A model generated the notes under the pieces. It saw only the letters and a list, made by a program, of their open reading frames with translations. It had not been told where the DNA came from and made no database searches. The translations under genes and the position numbers were made by a program. Positions 9,130 through 17,391 of a DNA stretch of 64,000 nt are shown here, piece by piece; position 1 is the stretch's first letter, and every line of letters starts with the position of its first letter. The stretch is from NCBI GenBank assembly GCA_016868315.1, contig VGHE01000011.1, forward strand, positions 31,834 to 95,833, in the 5' to 3' direction. Source of the stretch: Betaproteobacteria bacterium (GTDB taxonomy: Bacteria > Bdellovibrionota_B > Oligoflexia > Silvanigrellales > Silvanigrellaceae).

Positions 9130-9783
9130 TCAGACTTCTGCATGGGCATGTGGATTACGCACGAATATCCAGAATAAGGCAAAAAAAGTGAGCAAGATCC
9201 CAAGCCCCTCCCAGCCTTGGAGTTCCAAAAACGTCTGGCTGACCACAAGAGCGAGTGCAAAAGCCAAAATCGATATGAACCAGGTACCCAACAAAACCCA
9301 AACGCAACTGAGAAAACGGCTCAAATCCATCAGAAAAAAACGGGCTGAGGGCGACTCTTTGTAGCGCATCCGGAAGACCCTAAATTTGGCATGCCAAAAG
9401 CGAGCGAAGAGAATGGTTGAGAGTATTTTTCCTGTGGCCAGAAACAACAAAGGCTGAATCAGCTGTTGCTTGGGGATAACTGCATACGAGACCGCCAGAA
9501 TAAGCAGTACCATGGTCTCTGCCAGCCCCGCAGCTCGGGCAGCCTCGGTGAGTTGAAGACATAAAACAGCGAGAATCAGATTCACGAGAAGAAGTAGAAC
9601 AACAGCCGAAAAGAGCAAGAGCGCAAACTTCGCAGGATACGCAAAGGCATCTAACAGGTAGCCCAAATACCAGGTCTCGAGCAGACACATAGCTGCCAAA
9701 CTACACAGCAGCAGAGGAACCACGATGAAAATCAAAACCCATGCACGCCGGATCGGATTCACAAAACGAGCCAAGAATTCCAT
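9130..9783 (-). CDS. Multi-pass inner-membrane protein of unknown function
   Basis: A 217-residue protein with about five or six hydrophobic segments (roughly residues 14-34, 48-72, 86-105, 110-125, 155-180 and 190-207). Short basic loops (RFWHAKFRVFRMRYK) follow the positive-inside rule and suggest a cytoplasmic loop after the fourth segment. No family motif is recognised. It lies upstream of tRNA-Val and downstream of another unknown gene on the same strand; the stop at 9130 falls just upstream of the tRNA promoter. A weak GGGAG lies about 11 bases before the ATG. Confidence 0.6.
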   Translation of the reverse strand: MEFLARFVNPIRRAWVLIFIVVPLLLCSLAAMCLLETWYLGYLLDAFAYPAKFALLLFSAVVLLLLVNLILAVLCLQLTEAARAAGLAETMVLLILAVSYAVIPKQQLIQPLLFLATGKILSTILFARFWHAKFRVFRMRYKESPSARFFLMDLSRFLSCVWVLLGTWFISILAFALALVVSQTFLELQGWEGLGILLTFFALFWIFVRNPHAHAEV

Positions 9784-9844
9784 ACAGAAAAGACTCCCGT
9801 CGCGGATCCCTCATTCAATGGAGAACACGGGTGTAAATTCAATA

Positions 9845-10822
9845 TTACGATTGAACACGAGCTCTCAAAAGGTGATCGCCCCGCGCCAAAGCCTCTAACA
9901 AACGATCCCATGAGCCCCTCCGCAGAACGCGCTCCAGAGATTGCGAACGCTCCGCAGAATGTCTACGAACCCTCCACCGATAGTCCCTGCTCATATCTTG
10001 GCTAAAGGAATCCTCCGAAGAGACATCGTCAAGCAGCGGCTGAGCAGCAATTAAGCACAATCCAGCGCGCGAATCATCCATGCAAGACAGAAATGACTCG
10101 AACCAAGCCAGAGCCTGCGAGTGCTGACCGGTGGGTTTAAGTGCATCCCCCGTGAGACAGAGAACAACAAGAGACGTGTCGCATATGCTGAGTTGCTCGA
10201 AAGTATGAGCAATTGCAATCATCTGCCCACGTTTGTAAAGCTCTTGCAAACTCCGCCTCGTGAGTAACGTGAACACCTCGTTGTTGATCAATTGGTTCAA
10301 CTCCACGAGCCTTATCCACCAACGCAGTGCCTGCCGTTGCTGTGTTTCGAGAGGAAGCTCGACAAACTCCTCAACCCAAGCGGTTTCCTGCCGTGGAGGA
10401 AAACCCATCTTTGCGGCCCAATGCATCCAGCCCAGAATCTGAAGCAGAACTTCGGCACGTTCCGCGGCCAGTGTGAAGGTGCGCTTCTTTGGACGAGCAC
10501 TCTGAGCTGGCAAATTGAATTCACCGGAAAATTCCTCCGCCAATTCGAGCAGTGGCAGCAGAGCTGCCGATTGACCCCGCGCGCAAGGACAAAGCATTGC
10601 GCCCTGAGCCCCAAGGCCGGTCTTCGTGGAAGCAAATGTCCACCCCTGGCATGGTTTGTCGACAGATTTCTGACACGGGAAAAATTGAGGAAGAAGCCGC
10701 CCTGGGGCTGCGCTCACGGCACTGTTCAGTACCTCACCCACCGGGAAATAAGCCGTCAAGGCACGTAATGCTGCCGCAGTGGCAACCATCCAGCGCTCGG
10801 TGTTTGTGTTTTGATCTGACAT
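9845..10822 (-). CDS. Hypothetical protein
   Basis: The frame is open from 11068, but the first 82 residues look non-coding and would overlap the upstream region of the divergent L,D-transpeptidase gene. The ATG at 10822 (MSDQNTNTERW) with AGG upstream is preferred, giving 325 residues. The product is mainly helical, without signal peptide or membrane segment. The N-terminal third has four cysteines within about 40 residues (around FPCQKSVDKPC and MLCPCARG), which could bind metal but do not match a named motif. The C-terminal half is rich in Leu and Arg. No family recognised. Confidence 0.5.
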   Translation of the reverse strand: MSDQNTNTERWMVATAAALRALTAYFPVGEVLNSAVSAAPGRLLPQFFPCQKSVDKPCQGWTFASTKTGLGAQGAMLCPCARGQSAALLPLLELAEEFSGEFNLPAQSARPKKRTFTLAAERAEVLLQILGWMHWAAKMGFPPRQETAWVEEFVELPLETQQRQALRWWIRLVELNQLINNEVFTLLTRRSLQELYKRGQMIAIAHTFEQLSICDTSLVVLCLTGDALKPTGQHSQALAWFESFLSCMDDSRAGLCLIAAQPLLDDVSSEDSFSQDMSRDYRWRVRRHSAERSQSLERVLRRGSWDRLLEALARGDHLLRARVQS

Positions 10823-11043
10823 TACAACCTGCCTACCTCGGCATTGAATTGACGCAGAAGTGCAATCCGTCTTTTGTCTGCCTTGCCAGCCCTTGTTACA
10901 GTCTCCCTGTGGGTCTTCCAAGTGGAGTCGTTTGCTCGCCCGGGTCACGGTAGGGTAATAACACGGCACTGTGGGAGCCAGGCGCACCAAAGTATTTTGT
11001 GCCAAGCGCCGATAGTTGCCGTAGATGGTGGTGGAGCATTGGG

Positions 11044-12504
11044 ATGAATGACCTGAAAAACAACTCAAAAAACCCTCGGGTGCATGAGCGGTGGTCTATT
11101 TGTACCAACAGATTCTGGTACTTAGTGGCTGCAGGCGGGCTTTTTATAATGAGCCCTGCCTACACTCAACCCCAGAATGCTGAAGCCGGGCTTCCCAGGT
11201 CCGCTGAAAAGCCAGTGGAAGAGAGCGGAGTTAAGGCTGGCGTTCGTGCCGAAAAGGGCGACGCAGCCGCTGCCAGCCCGACCGAAACACAAGAGACCTC
11301 CGATATCCCGCAGAAAAATAAACTCGATACAGCGACTGTTAACGAACACTCCCCGACGGCAAACGGCATTTCGGCGAGTGAAAAGACACAAACATCCGCC
11401 ACGCGCTCACCCACGCCCGTCGTGCCGATTGTAGCGGGTCCGGAAAAGCCTATTGGCCACAGCTTGAAAACACCCGAGGCGCAGCGCCGCATTGAAATGA
11501 TGATGGCGAATGCGCAACAAAAGGTGGGTCCACTGGTTGCAGCACCCGCAGCTGCGAAAGGGACAGCACCACTCATCGGCGGGCGCTACGGCTTCTCGGC
11601 AAACGGTGAATTCGTTGGCGTTCCCAAAGCACTGGTGAGCCTTGGAAGCTCATCACCGGCCTACGGAATTGTTGTGGAGAAACTTCATCACCGCATGACC
11701 CTTTTCCGCCTCACAGAAACGGGTTCATACGAAAAAGTGAAAAGCTACCGCGCCATCACCGGCCGCGATCCGGGTGACAAACTGTCTCGCGGAGACCTCA
11801 GAACACCTGAAGGTATTTACTTCGTGACTGGACGCTTGTCGGATGAGGAGCTTCCACCGAAGTACGGACGCATGGCCTATACTCTCGATTATCCAAACAT
11901 CTACGACAAGCGCCAGCGCAAATCGGGCTACGGAATTTGGATTCACGCGACCGATGACGCCAATCGCCTCCAGAAACCTTTCGACACTGAAGGCTGTGTT
12001 GTCATCAGCAACGAGGACATCTCTGACTTGCAGCAGTACATCGCTGCGTTCGAAGTCCCTGTGGTCATCACAAAAGAAATGACCTCGGTCGATGAAACGG
12101 AATTGGTTCCAACTCGTAAGAAAGCGTTGGAAATGGTGGAAGCTTGGCGCAAGGCGTGGGAATCGTCTAGCTTCGAATCCTACATGAGCTACTACTCGAA
12201 GAACTTCAGATCACTCGGCAAGAACAAAGACCAGTGGCAGTCCTTTAAGTCACGTCTCAGCGATGAGCGTGGCACCGACATCCGTGTCAAAATCAGCGAA
12301 CCGAAAATCGTTGCTTTCGAAGACCAACTGCTGGTTGTTTTCCTTCAAGATTACAGTTCGAAACAGCACGCTGATTTTGGAAGAAAGTTCCTTTATCTCC
12401 AATGGGAGGGAGATAGGTACAGAATCATTGCAGAGAAGTGGTATCGGACCCCGCGTTCGGAAACCGCTTTGAGAGCATTGAAAGTTCCTGCGAAGCAATT
12501 GTGA
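11044..12504 (+). CDS. L,D-transpeptidase (YkuD domain) with C-terminal NTF2-like domain
   Basis: L,D-transpeptidases form 3-3 peptidoglycan cross-links or attach proteins to the wall in the periplasm. From the ATG at 11044 (preceded by GGTGGAGC) the protein has 486 residues: a basic N-terminus with a hydrophobic signal or anchor (about 22-38), a low-complexity Ala/Glu/Thr-rich linker to about 155, a YkuD domain with H301 (GIWIHATDD) and the catalytic C318 in DTEGCVVISN, and a C-terminal domain (about 360-486) with the look of an NTF2/SnoaL fold (EAWRKAWESSSFESYMSYYS). The YkuD plus NTF2-like combination is seen in several proteobacterial enzymes. The next gene starts 37 bases downstream and may share the transcript. 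Confidence 0.88.
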   Translation: MNDLKNNSKNPRVHERWSICTNRFWYLVAAGGLFIMSPAYTQPQNAEAGLPRSAEKPVEESGVKAGVRAEKGDAAAASPTETQETSDIPQKNKLDTATVNEHSPTANGISASEKTQTSATRSPTPVVPIVAGPEKPIGHSLKTPEAQRRIEMMMANAQQKVGPLVAAPAAAKGTAPLIGGRYGFSANGEFVGVPKALVSLGSSSPAYGIVVEKLHHRMTLFRLTETGSYEKVKSYRAITGRDPGDKLSRGDLRTPEGIYFVTGRLSDEELPPKYGRMAYTLDYPNIYDKRQRKSGYGIWIHATDDANRLQKPFDTEGCVVISNEDISDLQQYIAAFEVPVVITKEMTSVDETELVPTRKKALEMVEAWRKAWESSSFESYMSYYSKNFRSLGKNKDQWQSFKSRLSDERGTDIRVKISEPKIVAFEDQLLVVFLQDYSSKQHADFGRKFLYLQWEGDRYRIIAEKWYRTPRSETALRALKVPAKQL

Positions 12505-12541
12505 GACGTAGCGCCGATCAAGGATGGGAGGTGCGCTGAGA

Positions 12542-13513
12542 ATGCCAACCACATCTCCAAAAAACTCACGTGACAAACGCCTCCATGTGGTGTTTTTTAC
12601 GGATGCATCCAAGACAAAATCAACTTCAATTAGCGTGCGTAATTTAGCACTGCTCGTTGTTGCATTCGTCTTTTTCTTCTCGGCTGCGGGAGCATCCCTT
12701 TACCTATTCAACACAAATCGCAACCTGCTGACCCAGAAAAATGAGTACATCCGCGAACTCAAGTCTGCGATTGCCGCTTTTGCTGTGACCAACGAAAGAA
12801 CTCAGGCATCACTGACAAGCGAGACGGATCCGCAAGCAGAGTTGACACGCAAAGTGGCCAAAGAAATCGAGGTTCCATCGGATCAAGAAGGCAAACCTTC
12901 GGTCGCAGGCGGAGCCAACACCCTGGCGAGTCTGCAGTCGAGCCTTTCGAGCCTGAGCACGGTGAGTGCGAGCCTGGGTCGCAACGATAAACCCGCCCAA
13001 CCGCAAGTGAATTTCGCAGACAAGAAGGCGAATTCGGAGAGCGGCACGAACAGCGGCTCGGCAAACTCGGAAAAAGCACTTCAAGCAAAAAGCCCTGGGG
13101 TGGTTCCTGTTCCAGAACAGACACCCAAAAATCCGTTGACAGGTGTGCAGGTCGAGCAGCGCCACACGACCGAGTTCAATGGACAGACAACTCTTCACTT
13201 TCAGCTCGTGAACACCTCTCGCAACCGCAGCCAGTCTTGGACGGGTCGAGTTTGTGGGGTGGTGGAACTCAATGGGGCTGCGCCCCAGCAAAAGCCATCG
13301 GCGGCTGGCCTGATTGCTGTTCCAAGTGGTCAACCCGTTCAAAACGCAGAAAACCCTGCTAACTCGTGTGCCGACGGTGAGTTGGTTCGGTTTTCTCGCC
13401 TCAGACCAACCGAACTCGTGGTACCCGCACGTCAAGAAGCCATAAAACGTGTCACCATCTTTTTCGTGGAGTCCGGAAGCAATCGAATCCTTTCCCAACA
13501 GATTGAATTGTAA
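12542..13513 (+). CDS. Single-pass membrane-anchored protein, unknown function
   Basis: From the ATG at 12542 (GGAGG ten bases upstream) the product has 323 residues: a basic cytoplasmic start, one membrane helix (about residues 34-57, LALLVVAFVFFFSAAG), a short helix that could form a coiled coil (RNLLTQKNEYIRELKSAI), a Ser/Ala/Gln-rich linker, and a C-terminal periplasmic domain (about 190-323) with two cysteines (VCGVVEL and SCADGEL) that may pair. An ATG at 12524 is possible but has a weaker site. It follows the L,D-transpeptidase closely, so a cell-wall or envelope role is a fair guess only. Confidence 0.6.
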   Translation: MPTTSPKNSRDKRLHVVFFTDASKTKSTSISVRNLALLVVAFVFFFSAAGASLYLFNTNRNLLTQKNEYIRELKSAIAAFAVTNERTQASLTSETDPQAELTRKVAKEIEVPSDQEGKPSVAGGANTLASLQSSLSSLSTVSASLGRNDKPAQPQVNFADKKANSESGTNSGSANSEKALQAKSPGVVPVPEQTPKNPLTGVQVEQRHTTEFNGQTTLHFQLVNTSRNRSQSWTGRVCGVVELNGAAPQQKPSAAGLIAVPSGQPVQNAENPANSCADGELVRFSRLRPTELVVPARQEAIKRVTIFFVESGSNRILSQQIEL

Positions 13514-13608
13514 GAAAAAATCCAAATCCCCGAAGAATTTCCCCAAGACACTCATATTAAAATCACTTCCTACCGATTCTTTTCCTAGACGAGGCGGGAG
13601 GTCTGCTC

Positions 13609-14439
13609 ATGAAACAGAGAAACCTGATCTTGGCTTACGTGGCGGGAACGTCGGCGGTTTCCACCCTGATGGGCGGATTTGTCGCCTGCGGCGCTCAGTC
13701 CTACCGCATCTCGGTTCACGGCGAGGCCGGCGAGAAGGTGGATCGTCCAAACACGGGCGCCAGTGGAGCGAACGTCCCCTCTGGAAGACTCCCTGGGGTG
13801 CACAGTGCGAGTGGATGGAAGCGCAGCCTACCCGTGCGTTTCCTCACGAGCGAAGACATCGACCCAACCGTCGTTAAGCAACTTCAGACAGCTATGAAGA
13901 GTTGGGAACTGGCTGTGGGCAAACCGTTGTTTCAATACGATGGTGGAGAGAAACGCTCCGGTGGCGACTTCCGGCAACTCTATGAGCCCCTCAACGATGG
14001 CGTCAACGGCAATTACTTTGACAAAAGCTGGTTCAAATCTACAGGCAAATCAAACAGTGTCTTAGCAACGACAATTTGGGAAAACAGTCCAAGAGATGCG
14101 AGCTCGATTGTCAAGGCCGACATTCGCTACAATTCAGAATTCTACATCTTTGGAAACTCGCTCGAGGAATTTAGCGAAGGCAAAAGAACTATCGTTGACA
14201 TGGAAAGTCTTGCGCTCCACGAACTTGGTCATCTTCTTGGTCTAACGCACGTCAATGAAACCGAAGACCGTTTCAGCGTGATGAATCCTTCACTCTTCAT
14301 AGGTGAAGGCATGATCACACGCAGGTTAAGCAAAGGCGACATCACACGAATTCGATCCGTTTATGGTATTGGTGATCCAACCCTCGTGCAGACACTCGAA
14401 ACGGCAGATGAAGCCGACAGCGGCGACAATAAACTTTAA
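13609..14439 (+). CDS. Matrixin-like zinc metalloprotease, probable lipoprotein
   Basis: The 276-residue protein has a signal sequence ending in GGFVAC, a plausible lipobox with C27, so it is probably lipid-anchored. The metzincin signature is complete: HELGHLLGLTH with H204, E205, H208 and H214, followed by the Met-turn SVMNPS. These are the zinc ligands, the general base and the structural methionine of M10-type proteases. An insertion of about 70 residues lies between the start of the domain (PVRFLTSEDIDPT) and the zinc motif. GGGAGG precedes the ATG. Downstream lies the convergent RlmK-like gene after 10 bases. Substrates are unknown. Confidence 0.85.
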   Translation: MKQRNLILAYVAGTSAVSTLMGGFVACGAQSYRISVHGEAGEKVDRPNTGASGANVPSGRLPGVHSASGWKRSLPVRFLTSEDIDPTVVKQLQTAMKSWELAVGKPLFQYDGGEKRSGGDFRQLYEPLNDGVNGNYFDKSWFKSTGKSNSVLATTIWENSPRDASSIVKADIRYNSEFYIFGNSLEEFSEGKRTIVDMESLALHELGHLLGLTHVNETEDRFSVMNPSLFIGEGMITRRLSKGDITRIRSVYGIGDPTLVQTLETADEADSGDNKL

Positions 14440-14449
14440 TAGCAGTGCC

Positions 14450-15379
14450 TCACATGTTCCTTCCGATTATCCAGGCATGATGTATCAACTCATTCCTGAA
14501 ATCAGGGGGAATAGTTTTACGAGAAAAATCTGTGATTGAGTATTTTTCGCGCAGGCTCTCAGCAAGCTTGAAGGTACGCAAGTTGTTTGAGAAGAAAAGC
14601 ACGCCACTCGTTGAGAGCATCTCGATGCAGCGCTCCACCATCCATACATGGTCTTGCTGAACATCAAACACATCCTGCATCTTTTTCGAGTTCGAGAAAG
14701 ATGGCGGATCAAGAAAAATCAAATCAAACTTTTCGTCACTCCCAGGCCTCTTCAACCACTCACATACATCGGCACGAATGAATCGATGCTCCGACCGCAA
14801 AAGGTTGTTTAGGCGAAAGTTATCCTCTGCCCAATCGAGATAGGTCGCACTCATGTCAATCGACGTTACGCTTTTCGCACCCCCACCGGCTGCATGGACA
14901 CTCACTGCTCCGGTATAACAGAAGAGGTTTAAAACTCTCTTGCCTTGTGCATTTTCATGAACCCACCGACGCGAGATCCGATGGTCTAAAAACAAGCCGG
15001 TATCGAGATAATCAGAGAGATTCACAATGAACTTGAACTGCCCTTCACTCACATGGTGAAGAACAGTCTCCTGAGCCACCTTCTCATATTGAGCTAGACC
15101 CTTTTTCCGCTGTCGTTCTTTTACAAAGACATCGGTATCTTCAACCTCAAAAAAGGCCTTCACTGCCGTGATGACCTCAGCAAAGTGGAGTTCATCTCTC
15201 TCAGCGAAGCGCTCGCTAAAGTAGCGGCAGACGACAATTTTACCGTTATAATAATCAACAGTGACCGCGTACTCAGGTATATCCCGGTCGTAAACACGAA
15301 AAGCAGTGCACGGGAATTTCTGCGCCCAGAGACGCAGATGCTTGAAGTTCTTGGTCAGACGATTTGCAAATGCTGTCAT
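14450..15379 (-). CDS. Stand-alone RlmK-type 23S rRNA (guanine-N7)-methyltransferase
   Basis: The 309 residues match the C-terminal half of E. coli RlmKL: NRLTKNFKHLRLWAQK and DIPEYAVTVDYY at the N-terminus, the substrate segment GQFKFIVNLSDYLDTGLFLDHR, SAM motif I LNLFCYTGAVSVHAA, a motif II Asp in VTSIDMS, and the catalytic LDPPSFSNSKKM. In E. coli this half makes m7G2069 while RlmL makes m2G2445; here no RlmL half is attached. No signal peptide; the protein acts on ribosomes in the cytosol. A related RlmI-type m5C enzyme is less likely because the RlmK-like N-terminal motif is clear and no PUA domain is present. Confidence 0.82.
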   Translation of the reverse strand: MTAFANRLTKNFKHLRLWAQKFPCTAFRVYDRDIPEYAVTVDYYNGKIVVCRYFSERFAERDELHFAEVITAVKAFFEVEDTDVFVKERQRKKGLAQYEKVAQETVLHHVSEGQFKFIVNLSDYLDTGLFLDHRISRRWVHENAQGKRVLNLFCYTGAVSVHAAGGGAKSVTSIDMSATYLDWAEDNFRLNNLLRSEHRFIRADVCEWLKRPGSDEKFDLIFLDPPSFSNSKKMQDVFDVQQDHVWMVERCIEMLSTSGVLFFSNNLRTFKLAESLREKYSITDFSRKTIPPDFRNELIHHAWIIGRNM

Positions 15380-15406
15380 AGAAGAAAAACGATCTTCCGG
15401 AATGAA

Positions 15407-15805
15407 TTAGAAACGATTTCCAGTCGAGTACTCCTCGAACAACGACCAGCAGCGGTTGTCTCGACTGTAAAACGCGAGCATCACCCGCTCCCGTTCCCAG
15501 ACCTTATAGACTGCCGAAGAAAATGTGTAGTAGCGCAAATACAGACCCGAGCTCTTGCCCGAGACCATGCTATCGGGTGTCGGCATAAAATCGTCAAGAT
15601 AATAACACTCACCTGGCTCCATGCGCATGAACGGCAGCGTCACCGGATGACTCAACTCCTTGCGACGCTCAGGCATGCTTGCACAGCCGCCCAGAAGCAC
15701 AAGCAGCAGAGCGACGAGAACATTCCTCGCCACTGTACATGGGCTCGAAACCTGCTGACCCAAATGGGCGACAAATCGAGTTGAGTTGTTTACGATGGCT
15801 GCCAT
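15407..15805 (-). CDS. Small lipoprotein of unknown function
   Basis: The frame is open to 16021, but that extension would overlap the divergent gene; the ATG at 15805 gives a convincing 132-residue lipoprotein with hydrophobic segment and lipobox LLGGC. The mature part is about 90 residues, with PGECYYLDDF and DNRCWSLFEEYS, two cysteines that may pair. No family recognised. The neighbouring divergent gene at 15915 also encodes a lipoprotein, so the 110-bp gap holds both control regions. The ribosome site is weak. Confidence 0.6.
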   Translation of the reverse strand: MAAIVNNSTRFVAHLGQQVSSPCTVARNVLVALLLVLLGGCASMPERRKELSHPVTLPFMRMEPGECYYLDDFMPTPDSMVSGKSSGLYLRYYTFSSAVYKVWERERVMLAFYSRDNRCWSLFEEYSTGNRF

Positions 15806-15914
15806 AATATCCAGTGTCACGGCATACTCCCTTCGGCGCTCTCCTGCGCTCTTCGGAGGATCCGCGTGGTGCATGAGGCTTATCGGGGAATCTTTTTCAA
15901 AGCAGGACAGCGCA

Positions 15915-17363
15915 ATGACGGCAGATAGGAAATTTGTACCGCAAATTGGGCGATTCTCCGCGAAGGCATTACGTGCTTTCAGCGTCTTTCTGGTGTCTGG
16001 ATTGCTCCTGCCGGGATGCAAATCGACGTCTCAGCCCGCCCTGGTTCAGCGCACTGCCGAGCAGAAGAATGAACTCAAGGCGATTCTCGGAGTCAAACGA
16101 CTGGTCGACTGCAAGCTGGTCAACCAAGAGTGGTTTATTCCCGGGGATGTCCAACAGGCAGAGATTGTGCGCAGCAAATCGTCACTTGCGCTTGTTTATC
16201 AAGCCCTCCTGAGAACAGGCCCACGCACCGTTTACCAAAGCCTCACCCCGGGACTTGCCTTCGACGGGGATGGCGTCAGTGTGGGTCAAAAGAATGCACC
16301 CAACGTCAGTGACTTCAAAACAGTCGATGACTCAGCAGGGAACATGTGGACGATCAGCAGATTCAAAGCTGCAGACACCGAGATTTACAAAGGACTCGTA
16401 GAGGTCATTGTCAAGAACAAAAGCTGGCGCACTGTGCTGCCTACCGATGGCAATACCTCAGTTCAGCAAATCTGGATTACCTTGCCAGCAGGTAATGGTG
16501 CTGCAAACATTGTCGTGCGCACCACTCCGGTCGAGGAATCGGAGAACAGCAGCGGAGGCGACGAGAGCACCTTCCTTTGGTTCCAGGTCGGGAGCGCCGA
16601 CAACTCTGCTCGACTCATGGGAAGCGTGAAGCTAACAAATACAATCGTTCAGCCCAGTGGGTTTGTCGCGTTGGAGAAGACAGCCGAGCCTATTGCGGTT
16701 GCCATCACACAATCCCGCGGCGACGACGACTCCATCGACAGCCCAACACTGAGCTCCGGTGTGCGTGTTTCTCTGCACCGCATGTTTTCACAGCAACGTC
16801 AGGAAAGAACAATCTTCGAGGGCAAGGGACTAATCTCCAACCTGCATGTTTCAGCGCCGAATGCCTCAGGCATTCACTTGGCTTGGCTTTTTTCGCCACA
16901 GCAGCGCTCTGGTCGGTATTTGCAAACAACCACCCTGAATGTCCGGGTCATTCCGGAGCGCTTCTTTTCCAAAGCGCATGACCTCGAACGCGAACAGCTC
17001 CTCGTAACTGAGTTGAGCTACGAAGGAAACGAGCCAGAAATTCTTTTTACCTTCAATCAGAATCAGACCATCCCTGTGCTGAGCTGGTGGGCGAAGCTTG
17101 AAAATGAAGTCGCTTTGCTCATCCAGCCACTTTTTTCACAATTCAGAACGGGTTCAACAGGCTCCTTGAAATCCTCAGATGGGACACATCTTGGATTATC
17201 TTTCGCGCCGACCCTTGGAATTCTTCCTCCAAAGAACTTTAACCGTGTGATGGCAGTCAAATCAGCACCCACAGCGTCGGAAAAGAATATCGCGGTGTTT
17301 TCTAATCGAAGTGAATCAGCTGAACTTCAGACTGAGTCGATGCTTTATCCATGCACTTTCTGA
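15915..17363 (+). CDS. Large lipoprotein of unknown function
   Basis: From the ATG at 15915 (AGGA eight bases upstream) the product has 482 residues with a signal peptide and lipobox LLPGC (KALRAFSVFLVSGLLLPGC), so it is probably lipid-anchored. The mature part is rich in beta-type sequence (RTVYQSLTPGLAFDGDGVSV, IWITLPAGNGAANIVV) and has no motif I recognise. A frame extension upstream to 15786 overlaps the divergent lipoprotein gene and is rejected as start. The 3' end is followed after 28 bases by the oligoendopeptidase gene on the same strand. Confidence 0.65.
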   Translation: MTADRKFVPQIGRFSAKALRAFSVFLVSGLLLPGCKSTSQPALVQRTAEQKNELKAILGVKRLVDCKLVNQEWFIPGDVQQAEIVRSKSSLALVYQALLRTGPRTVYQSLTPGLAFDGDGVSVGQKNAPNVSDFKTVDDSAGNMWTISRFKAADTEIYKGLVEVIVKNKSWRTVLPTDGNTSVQQIWITLPAGNGAANIVVRTTPVEESENSSGGDESTFLWFQVGSADNSARLMGSVKLTNTIVQPSGFVALEKTAEPIAVAITQSRGDDDSIDSPTLSSGVRVSLHRMFSQQRQERTIFEGKGLISNLHVSAPNASGIHLAWLFSPQQRSGRYLQTTTLNVRVIPERFFSKAHDLEREQLLVTELSYEGNEPEILFTFNQNQTIPVLSWWAKLENEVALLIQPLFSQFRTGSTGSLKSSDGTHLGLSFAPTLGILPPKNFNRVMAVKSAPTASEKNIAVFSNRSESAELQTESMLYPCTF

Positions 17364-17391
17364 GGGCGCATTGTTTCAGGTTCAAAAAATA

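Noticed and set aside
10823-11068. N-terminal extension of the hypothetical gene at 9845-10822
   Set aside because: The extra 82 residues would overlap the start of the divergent L,D-transpeptidase gene, have no ribosome site and look unlike coding sequence.
15786-16021. Overlapping longer versions of both divergent lipoprotein genes
   Set aside because: The longer frames overlap each other head to head; the inner starts each give a proper lipoprotein signal, so the extensions are dropped.
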